Shown here piece by piece: positions 1-7,612 of a DNA stretch of 10,561 nt; the first letter of the stretch is position 1, and each line of letters opens with the position of its first letter. The notes under the pieces are model-generated. The model was not told the origin of the DNA and did no database searches. It saw only the letters and a program-made list of their open reading frames with translations. This stretch comes from Dehalococcoidia bacterium (GTDB lineage Bacteria; Chloroflexota; Dehalococcoidia; E44-bin15): contig JAGMCC010000024.1 in NCBI GenBank assembly GCA_023129355.1, positions 1 to 10,561 of the forward strand, read 5' to 3'. Made by a program: the position numbers and the translations under genes.

Positions 1-2735
1 AGCAGGGGCGATTCCGCCAGAACCTGCTGGGTAAGAGGGTGGACTATAGCGGGCGCTCGGTGATTGTGGTTGGCCCGGAACTGAAGCTCCACCAGTGTGG
101 CTTGCCCCGGAGGATGGCCTTGGAGCTCTTCAAACCCTTTGTGATGCATCACCTGATCCTCTGGGGCTATGCCCATAACATCAAAAGCGCCAAACGGCTG
201 GTGGAACGGGAGCGGGCGGAGGTCTGGGATGCGTTGAATGTGGTGATCAAGGAGAGGCCAGTACTCTTAAATCGTGCCCCTACCCTGCATCGTCTGGGCA
301 TTCAGGCCTTTGAGCCGGTCTTGATCAATGGCAGCGCCATTCAGATTCACCCATTAGTCTGCACCGCCTTTAATGCTGACTTCGATGGTGATCAGATGGC
401 AGTTCATGTGCCCCTTTCCAGGGCTGCGGTTCTGGAGGCCAGAGAGGTAATGCTGGCAACCCATAACATGCTCCTGCCTAGCTCCGGGGAGCCGGTGGTC
501 GCGCCTACCCTGGATATAGTTTCGGGATGCTTCTATCTTACTATGCTCAAGCCCGGGGCTAAAGGGGAGGGAATGGTCTTCAGTAGCTTCGAGGAGGCAA
601 AGCTGGCCTATGAACTGGGGTTCACCGATCTGGGTGCGGAGGTTGAGGTCATGGATGAGGGCATGGAGCGCCGAAAGACCACTGTTGGTCGCATCCTCTT
701 TAATGAGGTGCTCCCCAAGGAGCTTGGCTTCCTCGATAAGGCGATGGATAAGCAGTCCCTCAAGCAGTTGGTTGCCGATAGCTATAAACTCTTGGGGGAT
801 GAAGGGGCTGCTGAGGTGGCCGACAACATAAAAAGCCTGGGATTCCGCTATGCTACCAAGTCAGGAAGCACCATCGCCATGAATGATATCGAAGCCCCTG
901 AATGTAAGAAGGAGCTCTTGGAGGAGGTGGAGAGAAAGGTGACCGAGGTGGAGAAACAGTTCCAGCGGGGGCTGATCACCGAGGAGGAGCGCTATACCAG
1001 CACCGTGGAGCTATGGTCGGAGGCCACGGATAAGATGTCCGATGCCATCGCAGAGTCGCTGGATCGCTACGGGTCCATATTCATCATGGCAACCTCCGGT
1101 GCCAAGGGGAATATCGCCCAGATCAGGCAGATGGCCGGCATGCGAGGCTTGATGACCGACCCGTCGGGGAGGATTATCGATTTTCCCATCCGCTCAAGCT
1201 TTCGTGAGGGCTTATCGGCGCTGGAGTACTTCATCTCCACCCATGGCGCCAGAAAGGGGCTGGCGGACACTGCGCTGCGTACTGCGGACAGTGGCTACCT
1301 CACTAGGCGGCTCGTTGATGTCGCCCAGGATTTGATCGTTCTTGAGGAGGACTGTGGCACCACCGCTGGTATCTGGATGTATGAGGCAGCGGAGAAGCGC
1401 ATCTTGGCACCCTTTGAGGAGCGTATCTTGGGGCGAACTGCCGCTGCCAAAATAATTCACCCCCAAAGCGGGGAAACCATTGCAGAGCGAAACGAGGAGA
1501 TCGATGAGGAAAAGACGAAGGAGATAGTCCAAGCGGGGATCACCAAGGTCTACATCAGATCACCACTGAGCTGTCAATCGAGGCATGGTGTCTGCCAGCG
1601 CTGCTATGGGAGAAGCCTGGCGCGCGGACAACTGGTGAATCTGGGGGATGCAGTGGGCACAATCGCCGCCCAGAGCATCGGGGAGCCGGGAACCCAGCTA
1701 ACCTTGCGTACCTTCCATACCGGAGGGGTCGCCGGATTGGACATCATCAGTGGTCTCCCCCGTGTGGAGGAGCTCTTCGAGGCTCGCTCCCCGAAGGTTC
1801 AGGCGATCATCCCCGAGATCGACGGCCGGGTGGGGATTGTGGAGGCTGAGGGGGAGCGCGGGATCAGGGTGGAAAGCTCCGAGCTTTATCGCGATGAGTA
1901 CCCGCTGCCTTCAGGATGGAAGGCCACGGTTAGTAATGACCAGTGGGTGGATGTGGGTGAGGTGCTCGCGGAGCCCGGGGGTAGCAAGCGTGCGCGGGAA
2001 GCAGAGGCTACCCCTCCCATCGCCAGGGTGGCCGGCAGGGTAAGCGTGGAGCAGGATCAGCTTGCCATCTCGTATGAAGAGAAGGAGGAGCGGGAGTATC
2101 CTCTTCCCGCTGCATCCCGCATGATCGTGGAGCCAGGTACTTGGGTACAGGCGGGGCAACAGCTTACTGAGGGGCTGGTTAATCCCCAGGACCTGCTGCG
2201 TATTATGGGCAAGGAGGCGGTGCAGCAATACCTGGTGGATGAGATTCAGCACGTTTATCGCACCCAAGGGGTAAGTATTAATGACAAGCATATTGAAACC
2301 ATTATTCGCCAGATGCTGCGCAAGGTTCGCATCGATGACACGGGGGACACCGAGCTACTTCCTGGGGAGCTGGTGGACCGCTTTGTCTATGAGGACATTA
2401 ATGCCAAGGTGCTGGCAGAGGGGGGAGAGCCAGCGACCGCCCAGCCTGCGCTTTTGGGGATTACCAAGGCCTCGCTGAATACCGACAGCTTTCTTTCGGC
2501 TGCCTCCTTTCAGGAGACCACCAGGGTGCTTACCGAGGCCGCAGTTTCCGGCAAGACGGATAAACTTTTAGGGTTAAAAGAGAACGTGATTATCGGAAAA
2601 CTGATTCCGGCACGCTGTCCTCTCTCCCCGGAAGCCGAGGCCCTGCTGCAGACCCCCGAGCCCTTATTCCTCGATGAGGCAGTCCTCGATGAGGGAGTCC
2701 TCGATGAGGGGCTAGCGGTTGATCAAGGCAGCTAG
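1..2735 (+). CDS. rpoC: DNA-directed RNA polymerase subunit beta' (3' part; start lies before the window)
   Basis: This is the catalytic beta' subunit of RNA polymerase. The reading frame is already open at base 3 and encodes the conserved GRFRQNLLGKRVDYSGRS stretch, so a GTG at position 39 is an internal valine and not the start. The active-site motif NADFDGDQMAVH is present, with the three Mg-binding Asp codons at 378, 384 and 390. The trigger-loop/bridge region (MTDPSGRIIDFPIRSSFREG, then the GARKGLADTALRTADSGYLTRR region) is intact without a large insertion. The zinc-site cysteines fall at codons 1353, 1572, 1593 and 1602, giving the usual C...C-x6-C-x2-C. GEPGTQLTLRTFHTGG and the LPRVEELFEAR segment follow. 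The C-terminus ends in a short acidic LDEAV/LDEGV/LDEGL repeat that is not part of the family core. The last 24 bases overlap the convergent larB gene. Identity is certain; only the 5' part is missing. Confidence 0.98.
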   Translation, partial: QGRFRQNLLGKRVDYSGRSVIVVGPELKLHQCGLPRRMALELFKPFVMHHLILWGYAHNIKSAKRLVERERAEVWDALNVVIKERPVLLNRAPTLHRLGIQAFEPVLINGSAIQIHPLVCTAFNADFDGDQMAVHVPLSRAAVLEAREVMLATHNMLLPSSGEPVVAPTLDIVSGCFYLTMLKPGAKGEGMVFSSFEEAKLAYELGFTDLGAEVEVMDEGMERRKTTVGRILFNEVLPKELGFLDKAMDKQSLKQLVADSYKLLGDEGAAEVADNIKSLGFRYATKSGSTIAMNDIEAPECKKELLEEVERKVTEVEKQFQRGLITEEERYTSTVELWSEATDKMSDAIAESLDRYGSIFIMATSGAKGNIAQIRQMAGMRGLMTDPSGRIIDFPIRSSFREGLSALEYFISTHGARKGLADTALRTADSGYLTRRLVDVAQDLIVLEEDCGTTAGIWMYEAAEKRILAPFEERILGRTAAAKIIHPQSGETIAERNEEIDEEKTKEIVQAGITKVYIRSPLSCQSRHGVCQRCYGRSLARGQLVNLGDAVGTIAAQSIGEPGTQLTLRTFHTGGVAGLDIISGLPRVEELFEARSPKVQAIIPEIDGRVGIVEAEGERGIRVESSELYRDEYPLPSGWKATVSNDQWVDVGEVLAEPGGSKRAREAEATPPIARVAGRVSVEQDQLAISYEEKEEREYPLPAASRMIVEPGTWVQAGQQLTEGLVNPQDLLRIMGKEAVQQYLVDEIQHVYRTQGVSINDKHIETIIRQMLRKVRIDDTGDTELLPGELVDRFVYEDINAKVLAEGGEPATAQPALLGITKASLNTDSFLSAASFQETTRVLTEAAVSGKTDKLLGLKENVIIGKLIPARCPLSPEAEALLQTPEPLFLDEAVLDEGVLDEGLAVDQGS
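2668..2712 (+). repeat. 15-bp tandem repeat, three copies, in the rpoC 3' end
   Basis: Three consecutive 15-bp units begin with TCCTCGATGAGG (2668-2682, 2683-2697, 2698-2712). Unit differences lie mainly in the last three bases. The unit length keeps the rpoC frame and encodes a five-residue LDE(A/G)(V/L) repeat at the extreme C-terminus. The array ends at the first base of the larB stop codon on the other strand. It looks like a replication-slippage expansion of the beta' tail. Confidence 0.9.
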
Positions 2736-3461
2736 GTAGCCCGCGCCGAAGCCATTATCGATGTTAACCACCGATACCCCGGCGGAGCAGCTATTTAGCA
2801 TTGTAAGTAGTGCGGCCAAACCCCCGAAGCTCGCCCCATAGCCCACGCTGGTGGGCACCGCAATAACTGGCATCGCCACCAGCCCGCTCACCACGCTGGG
2901 GAGCGCCCCCTCCATGCCAGCCACCACTACCACCACCTTTGCCTGGCGCAATCGGGGCAGATGGTCCAGCAGCCGGTGAACCCCGGCAACACCAACATCG
3001 AAAGAACGCTCTACCTGGTTACCCATCAGTTCCGCAGTAAGCGCCGCCTCTTCTGCGATGGGAATGTCGGCGGTGCCCCCGCTCAGTACCATGATTCCGC
3101 GGCGACGGGGGGCGTCTTCTGCCCGGTTTACCGTGATCGCCCGGGCAATAGGATGATACTCAGCATCGGGGGTGTGCTGACGCACCGTATTGAAGCACTC
3201 TTCGGCCACCTTGGTCACCAGCACCTTATCCGCGCTAGAGGCGAGCCGCTCAACAATCAAAGCTATTTGATCCGCTGTTTTCCCCGGCCCAAAAACCACC
3301 TCGGGGAAGCCGCGACGCAACGCCCGATGATGGTCGAGCTTGGCGAAACCCAGTTCCTCATAGGGAAGGTTGGCGAGCTGAGCCAGGGCATCATCAACAC
3401 TCACCTCCCCCGACTTTACCTTCGCTAGTAATTGTGATAGGCGATCGGTATCGATCTCCAT
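2712..3461 (-). CDS. larB: LarB-type pyridinium-3,5-biscarboxylate mononucleotide synthase (nickel pincer cofactor biosynthesis)
   Basis: LarB carboxylates and hydrolyses nicotinic acid adenine dinucleotide as the first step of nickel-pincer nucleotide cofactor synthesis, in the cytoplasm. The 249-residue product matches the usual length (about 246-250). Its N-terminal part carries DHHRALRRGFPEVVFGPGK (about residues 43-61). The C-terminal half has the PurE/AIR-carboxylase-like core with SGGTADIPIAEEA (127-139), VAGMEGALPSVVSGL (180-194) and NSCSAGVSVVNIDNGFGAG (223-241). Cys225 sits where LarB enzymes have the cysteine reported to attack the substrate pyridinium ring. I chose the ATG at 3461 because the conserved region begins right after it and a purine-rich AGGGGG abuts it. 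The frame stays open upstream to 3911, but that part is antisense to cooS and has no family similarity. larC, larE and larA are not in the window. The gene diverges from cooS and its tail overlaps rpoC. Confidence 0.93.
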   Translation of the reverse strand: MEIDTDRLSQLLAKVKSGEVSVDDALAQLANLPYEELGFAKLDHHRALRRGFPEVVFGPGKTADQIALIVERLASSADKVLVTKVAEECFNTVRQHTPDAEYHPIARAITVNRAEDAPRRRGIMVLSGGTADIPIAEEAALTAELMGNQVERSFDVGVAGVHRLLDHLPRLRQAKVVVVVAGMEGALPSVVSGLVAMPVIAVPTSVGYGASFGGLAALLTMLNSCSAGVSVVNIDNGFGAGYLAALINR

Positions 3462-3483
3462 CCCCCTGCTCGATGATGAGCGA

Positions 3484-3492
3484 ATTATAACA
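3484..3492 (-). promoter_or_regulatory. Candidate extended -10 promoter of larB
   Basis: Read on the minus strand, this is TGTTATAAT: a perfect TATAAT hexamer with the TGn extension. The best -35 at 17-bp spacing is poor (TTTATG, 3507-3512), which an extended -10 can tolerate. Transcription would start near 3477, leaving a leader of only about 16 nt before the larB ATG. This is a sequence match only. Confidence 0.6.
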
Positions 3493-3530
3493 CTGAAAAC
3501 CCTTTCCATAAAGTGGCAGGGTGAAAAAAA

Positions 3531-3560
3531 TTGACCTGGGGAAATATGACCTGCTATAAT
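3531..3560 (+). promoter_or_regulatory. Sigma-70-type promoter of cooS
   Basis: TTGACC at 3531-3536 and TATAAT at 3555-3560 are separated by 18 bp. TGC directly before the -10 gives a TGn extension. The predicted start is about 3567, giving a 5' leader of roughly 35 nt. This is one of the best promoter matches in the window and is correctly placed for cooS. Confidence 0.8.
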
Positions 3561-3565
3561 GTAAT

Positions 3566-3581
3566 TGTGAAATTTGCCACA
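3566..3581. promoter_or_regulatory. CRP/FNR-family-like dyad at the cooS transcription start
   Basis: TGTGA, six bases, then CCACA matches the TGTGA-N6-TCACA pattern bound by many CRP-family regulators at nine of ten positions. It covers roughly +1 to +15 of the predicted cooS transcript, a position more typical of repression than activation. True base-pairing symmetry is only TGTG-N8-CACA, so chance occurrence is possible. Confidence 0.3.
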
Positions 3582-3587
3582 GAACGT

Positions 3588-3594
3588 AGGGGGG
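3588..3594 (+). promoter_or_regulatory. Ribosome binding site of cooS
   Basis: AGGGGGG lies eight bases before the ATG at 3603 and fixes that start. A closer ATG at 3597 is followed at once by TAA, so it cannot be the start. Confidence 0.8.
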
Positions 3595-3602
3595 TAATGT
3601 AA

Positions 3603-5594
3603 ATGACAGAAGAGAAGAAGGAAGCGAAGAAAAAGGCAACTATAGACCCGGCGGTAATCGAGATTCTCAAGAAGGCGGAGGCTGAGGGAATCTCCACCGC
3701 CTTTGACAGGGCGCAGACCACCAAGCCCTGCCCTATAGGGCATGAGGGGCTTTGTTGCAAGAACTGCTTCATGGGTCCCTGTCGCCTTACCGGCAAGACC
3801 ACGGTGGGGATCTGCGGGGCGACGATAGAAACCGTGGCGGCAAGGAACCTGGCCAGAGAGATCGCTTCCGGGGCCGCTGCCCACTCTGACCACGGCCGCG
3901 ACATGGCGCACACCCTTATCGCCGCCGCTGAAGGGGAGGCCCCTGACTACAAGATAAAGGATGAGAAGAAGCTAAAGGCAGTGGCGCGCTACCTGGAGGT
4001 GGAAACAGAGGGGAGAAGCAAGGAGGAGCTTGCCCTCGAGGTAGGCCGAAAGGCGCTTGCCGAGTTCGGTCGACAGGATGGCGAGATTCTCTCTACCAAA
4101 CGCGCCCCCCAAAAACGCCAGGAGATCTGGCACAAGCTGGGCATTACCCCGAGGGGCATCGACCGCGAGATAGTGGAGACCCTTCACCGCACCCATGTTG
4201 GCAATGACCAGGACGCCGAGCATATCCTCGACCATTCGTTGAGGACCTGCCTCGGCGATGGCTGGGGGGGCTCGATGCTCTCCACCGATATCAGCGATAT
4301 CCTCTTCGGCACCCCGGGGCCGGTAGCCGCCAGGAGCAACTTCGGCGTTCTCAGTGAGGATGAGGTAAACGTGGTGGTACACGGTCACGAGCCCACCCTC
4401 TCCGAGATGATCGTGATTGCCTCCAGCGACCCTGAGCTTATCGAATACGCTAAGTCTAAGGGGGCGAAAGGGATAAACCTGACCGGTATCTGCTGCACCG
4501 CCAACGAGATCCTGATGCGCCAGGGGGTTCCGGTGGTGGGCAATTTCCTTTCTCAGGAGCTGGCCATCGCTACCGGTGCCATCGACGCCATGGTCGTGGA
4601 CATCCAGTGTATCATGCAGGGGATACAGGCGGTGGCTGAGAAATTCCATACCAAGATAATAACCACCTCGCCCAAGGCCCATATCACCGGCGCCATGCGC
4701 ATAGAGTTCGATGAGCATAGGGCTCTGGAAATCGCAAAGCAGATTATAAGGGTAGGTATCGATAACTTCCCCAACCGGGATAAATCTAAGGTGCATATCC
4801 CCGATTATATAGACCACCTGGTCGCTGGATTCTCACACGAGTATATCGCCTATATGCAGGGAGGGATCTATCGCGAGTCCTTCAGACCCTTAAACGACGC
4901 CATAATGCAGGGGAGGATCCGCGGTGCTGCCGGCGTGGTGGGCTGCAACAACGCCAGGGTTACCCATGATGATCCCCATCTTTACGTTGTGAAGGAGCTT
5001 ATCAAGAACGACGTGCTGGTGGTGACTACTGGCTGTAATGCCATCGCCTGCGCCAAGCAGGGCCTGCTCACCGCAGAGGTGATGGACTCCGCCGGGCCCG
5101 GTCTCAGGGAGGTGTGCCAGACGATCGGCGTCCCGCCGGTACTGCATATGGGCTCATGTGTCGATAACTCCAGGATCCTAACCGTGCTCGCCCAGTGCGC
5201 CAATGAAGGCGGGCTTGGCGAGGATATCAGCGACCTTCCGGTAGCCGGGTTTGCCCCGGAGTGGATGAGCGAGAAGGCCCTTTCTATCGGGGCCTACTTT
5301 GTTGCCTCCGGTGTTACCACCTGGATGGGCGTGGGCTCTCCTGTCGCTGGCAGTGAAGCGGTTACCCGGATAATTACCGAGGGGTGGAAGGAGAAGGTAG
5401 GTGCCGCCTATTACTTTGAGCCTGATCACGAAAAGGCGGTGCAAGAAGCGCTGGCACATATCGATGCTAAGAGGGCGGCGCTGAAGCTCGAGGAATACAG
5501 CCCCACCCGATATGCCAAGAGCGAGACCTACCTCCCTGGCGATTATGCGTCCGATGAGGTGTTTGCTGCGGGTGCCTATAGCCGGTCTAAATAA
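3603..5594 (+). CDS. cooS: Anaerobic Ni-Fe-S carbon monoxide dehydrogenase, catalytic subunit (CooS)
   Basis: The enzyme interconverts CO and CO2 at a Ni-Fe-S C-cluster, acting as a cytoplasmic homodimer. Near the N-terminus, Cys43 and Cys51 fit the dimer-bridging D-cluster, and Cys52, Cys55, Cys60 and Cys71 fit the B-cluster. All C-cluster ligands are present: the His in HGH (260-262), Cys298 (GICCTANE), Cys336 (IQCIMQG), Cys448 (GCNNAR), Cys478 (TTGCNAIAC) and Cys519 (GSCVDNSR). Lys558 in EWMSEKA aligns with the catalytic lysine. The proton-relay His ladder reads H94, H97, D100, H103, with Asp at the third position. The 663-residue length slightly exceeds the usual 630-640 because of a lysine-rich start and a longer C-terminal tail (after about residue 620). 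No cooF, cooC or acsB is in the window, so the electron acceptor and any coupling to acetyl-CoA synthase cannot be judged. The gene has its own promoter and terminator and looks monocistronic. Confidence 0.97.
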   Translation: MTEEKKEAKKKATIDPAVIEILKKAEAEGISTAFDRAQTTKPCPIGHEGLCCKNCFMGPCRLTGKTTVGICGATIETVAARNLAREIASGAAAHSDHGRDMAHTLIAAAEGEAPDYKIKDEKKLKAVARYLEVETEGRSKEELALEVGRKALAEFGRQDGEILSTKRAPQKRQEIWHKLGITPRGIDREIVETLHRTHVGNDQDAEHILDHSLRTCLGDGWGGSMLSTDISDILFGTPGPVAARSNFGVLSEDEVNVVVHGHEPTLSEMIVIASSDPELIEYAKSKGAKGINLTGICCTANEILMRQGVPVVGNFLSQELAIATGAIDAMVVDIQCIMQGIQAVAEKFHTKIITTSPKAHITGAMRIEFDEHRALEIAKQIIRVGIDNFPNRDKSKVHIPDYIDHLVAGFSHEYIAYMQGGIYRESFRPLNDAIMQGRIRGAAGVVGCNNARVTHDDPHLYVVKELIKNDVLVVTTGCNAIACAKQGLLTAEVMDSAGPGLREVCQTIGVPPVLHMGSCVDNSRILTVLAQCANEGGLGEDISDLPVAGFAPEWMSEKALSIGAYFVASGVTTWMGVGSPVAGSEAVTRIITEGWKEKVGAAYYFEPDHEKAVQEALAHIDAKRAALKLEEYSPTRYAKSETYLPGDYASDEVFAAGAYSRSK

Positions 5595-5617
5595 CCTTTA
5601 ACCGACATCGATTATCT

Positions 5618-5658
5618 AAGTCGCTTCTCCTGTCTCGCAATGGGGAAGCGACTTTTTT
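5618..5658 (+). terminator. Rho-independent terminator of cooS
   Basis: A 13-bp stem (5618-5630 paired with 5642-5654; nearly all Watson-Crick, one G-T pair) encloses an 11-base loop. It runs into TTTTTT (5653-5658). It begins 23 bases after the cooS stop. Confidence 0.92.
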
Positions 5659-5675
5659 ATACTGAAGGAAGCCAT

Positions 5676-5681
5676 TATAAT
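5676..5681 (+). promoter_or_regulatory. Possible -10 element for the methyltransferase-Maf gene
   Basis: A perfect TATAAT lies just after the cooS terminator. No acceptable -35 is found at 16-18 bp, because that position falls in the terminator T-tract. The leader to the downstream gene would be about 100 nt. The rest of 5682-5757 shows nothing I can name. This call rests on one hexamer. Confidence 0.3.
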
Positions 5682-5784
5682 TATTTGAAGCGGTTTTAGA
5701 AAGGTTTTTCGTCTAACAATTCGTAAGGAAGGGCCTACCTTAGCTGAGAGTCGGCAAATGAATGGTGCAAAAAAGGGCGAAAAA

Positions 5785-7596
5785 ATGGTTTCGGAGGAGC
5801 GGCTGAGGCTAACATTTACCGACATCGCGCCGCAGGGTGACGCCTTAGCCCGGCATGATGGTGAAGTGGTGTTTGCCGCCAATGGCATACCCGGTGAGGA
5901 AGCCATCGTGCTGGCGAAGCGGAGGAAGCGCTATATTGTGGGGGAAGCGGTGGAGCTCCTCAGGGAATCGCCCCACCGGATAGAGGCCCGCTGCCCGCAC
6001 TTTGGTAAGTGCAGCGGATGCCAGTGGCAGCATATCGATTATCCCTTTCAACTGGCGCTCAAGAGGCAGATGGTGGTGCGGCAATTGAGGGAGCGGGGAA
6101 GTTTCCCCGATGCCCCGGTGCTGGCTACCCTGCCCGCCGCCGAGCCGTGGCATTACCGAAATCACGCCCGCTTCTCCGTTGACCCCCAGGGGCAGCTCGG
6201 CTTTGTCCATAAGCAGACCCGAAATTTTGTCCCCATCGATTTTTGCCACCTGATGCACCCCTGGATCAACTCGGTGCTGGCTGCGCTCCAGGGGAAGTGC
6301 GCCGGCGCTCATCAGGTTGCGGTGCGCTATGGGGTTAATACCGGGGAGCAGCTCATCCAGCCAAAGCTACAGCAGATCGACATTCCCTCTGGGCAGCCCT
6401 GCTATGAGGAGGAGCTTTTAGGGCGGCGCTTTCGCATCTCCGCACCATCCTTCTTCCAGGTGAATACCCCACAGGCGGAAAACCTGTTCAATGTGCTCCG
6501 CGATCACCTCCAACCGAGAGGCACTGAGCTGGTTATCGATGTCTTTGCCGGGGTGGGCACCTTCGCTACCCTGCTTGCTCCCCTGGTCGGTAGGGTGATC
6601 GCCGTCGAGGAGGCAGCCGCTGCGGTAAAGGATGCCGCAGTAAATATCACCGGTCTGGATAATATTGAGTTTCTCCAGGGGAGGGCTGAGGAGGTGCTGC
6701 CTCGGATTGAGGGGGTACCTGATGTCGCAGTCCTCGACCCTCCCCGAGTGGGCTGTCACCGCAGGGCGCTGGCCGCCCTGCTTCAGCTTTCTCCCCGAAG
6801 GATTATCTACGTCTCCTGCGAGCCGGCAACCCTGGCGCGCGACCTTAAGATATTGTGCGAAGGGGGTTACCGCCTGGTGGCGGTGCAGCCGGTGGACATG
6901 TTTCCCCAGACCTACCACGTGGAGTGCGTCGCCACCCTGGTGCGGGGCGATATCTCCCCCGATCTGGTGCTGGCTTCCGCCTCGCCGCGACGACGCGAGC
7001 TTCTTTTCGTTCTGGGTCTGGATTTCGAGGCGATCGCACCACCTGAGGACGAGCCTTTACCTACCGATGCGGAAAATGTGGAGCGGGTGGCGGAGCAACT
7101 GGCGCTCGAGAAGGCAGAGGCGGTAGCGAAAGTGGCTGGCCACAAAACGGTGGTTGCCGCCGATACGGTAGTGATTCACCGCGGTACGATAATGGGCAAG
7201 CCCCGAGACGATGACGAGGCTCAGCAGATGCTCCGTCGGCTCAGGGGCGAGGAGCATATCGTTATCACCGGCGTTGCGGTGCTGAGCGAGGGCCGCTCTT
7301 ATATAGGTCATGCTGCCACCACAGTCACCATGCGCCACTACTCCGATGAGGAGGTCTCAGCCTACATCGCTTCCGGGGAGGCGCTGGACAAGGCCGGGGC
7401 TTATGGCATCCAGGACCCGCTTTTTGCGCCGGCGGCTGAGGTGGATGGCTGCTACCTCAACGTGGTGGGGCTCCCGCTGTGCAAACTGGCGCGGATGCTA
7501 AGAGAGGCCGGCGTTTCAGTGGGACCGCGGCCGTTGTGGGCGCTGCCTCCCCAGTGCCACGAGTGCGAGGGGAGGGAGGGGTTGCTGGGAGATTAA
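5785..7596 (+). CDS. Fusion: RlmD/RumA-type 23S rRNA (uracil-5)-methyltransferase + Maf/YhdE-type nucleotide pyrophosphatase
   Basis: One uninterrupted 603-residue frame joins two complete enzymes. Residues 1 to about 387 form a RumA/RlmCD-like SAM-dependent m5U methyltransferase. It has a TRAM-like N-terminus, Fe-S cysteines C70-x5-C76-x2-C79 plus C154, SAM motif DVFAGVGTF (252-260), DPPRVG (318-323), catalytic Cys345 in YVSCEPATLARDL, and the base Glu380 in HVEC. From about 391 a Maf domain follows: SASPRRRELL (398-407), AADTVV with Asp460, KPRDDDEAQQML and DKAGAYGIQ (535-543), then NVVGLP. DKAGAYGIQ resembles the YhdE group (dTTP/UTP), not the YceF group. A tail after about residue 575 contains CHEC. 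The ATG at 5785 has AGGG seven to eight bases upstream and suits the TRAM start; an in-frame ATG at 5758 would add nine Lys-rich residues. Which 23S uridine is modified cannot be told from sequence. The first domain alone would be rlmD or rlmCD, the second maf. Confidence 0.93.
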   Translation: MVSEERLRLTFTDIAPQGDALARHDGEVVFAANGIPGEEAIVLAKRRKRYIVGEAVELLRESPHRIEARCPHFGKCSGCQWQHIDYPFQLALKRQMVVRQLRERGSFPDAPVLATLPAAEPWHYRNHARFSVDPQGQLGFVHKQTRNFVPIDFCHLMHPWINSVLAALQGKCAGAHQVAVRYGVNTGEQLIQPKLQQIDIPSGQPCYEEELLGRRFRISAPSFFQVNTPQAENLFNVLRDHLQPRGTELVIDVFAGVGTFATLLAPLVGRVIAVEEAAAAVKDAAVNITGLDNIEFLQGRAEEVLPRIEGVPDVAVLDPPRVGCHRRALAALLQLSPRRIIYVSCEPATLARDLKILCEGGYRLVAVQPVDMFPQTYHVECVATLVRGDISPDLVLASASPRRRELLFVLGLDFEAIAPPEDEPLPTDAENVERVAEQLALEKAEAVAKVAGHKTVVAADTVVIHRGTIMGKPRDDDEAQQMLRRLRGEEHIVITGVAVLSEGRSYIGHAATTVTMRHYSDEEVSAYIASGEALDKAGAYGIQDPLFAPAAEVDGCYLNVVGLPLCKLARMLREAGVSVGPRPLWALPPQCHECEGREGLLGD

Positions 7597-7612
7597 ACCT
7601 GCGACCAATCGG

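Noticed and set aside
39..41. GTG as the start of rpoC
   Set aside because: The two bases-plus frame upstream encodes conserved beta' sequence (QGRFRQNLLGKR), so the gene enters from outside the window.
3462..3911. 150-codon upstream extension of the larB frame
   Set aside because: It runs antisense through the cooS start and both promoters, and shows no LarB family similarity. The conserved protein begins at the ATG at 3461, which has an adjacent purine-rich site.
3972..4817. 281-codon minus-strand ORF inside cooS
   Set aside because: It is a shadow of the high-G+C cooS frame. It has no recognisable domain, while the opposite strand carries every CODH ligand.
5682..5757. Riboswitch or structured leader before the fusion gene
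   Set aside because: I could not find a long stem or a conserved aptamer core; only a short AAGG/CCTT pairing is visible.
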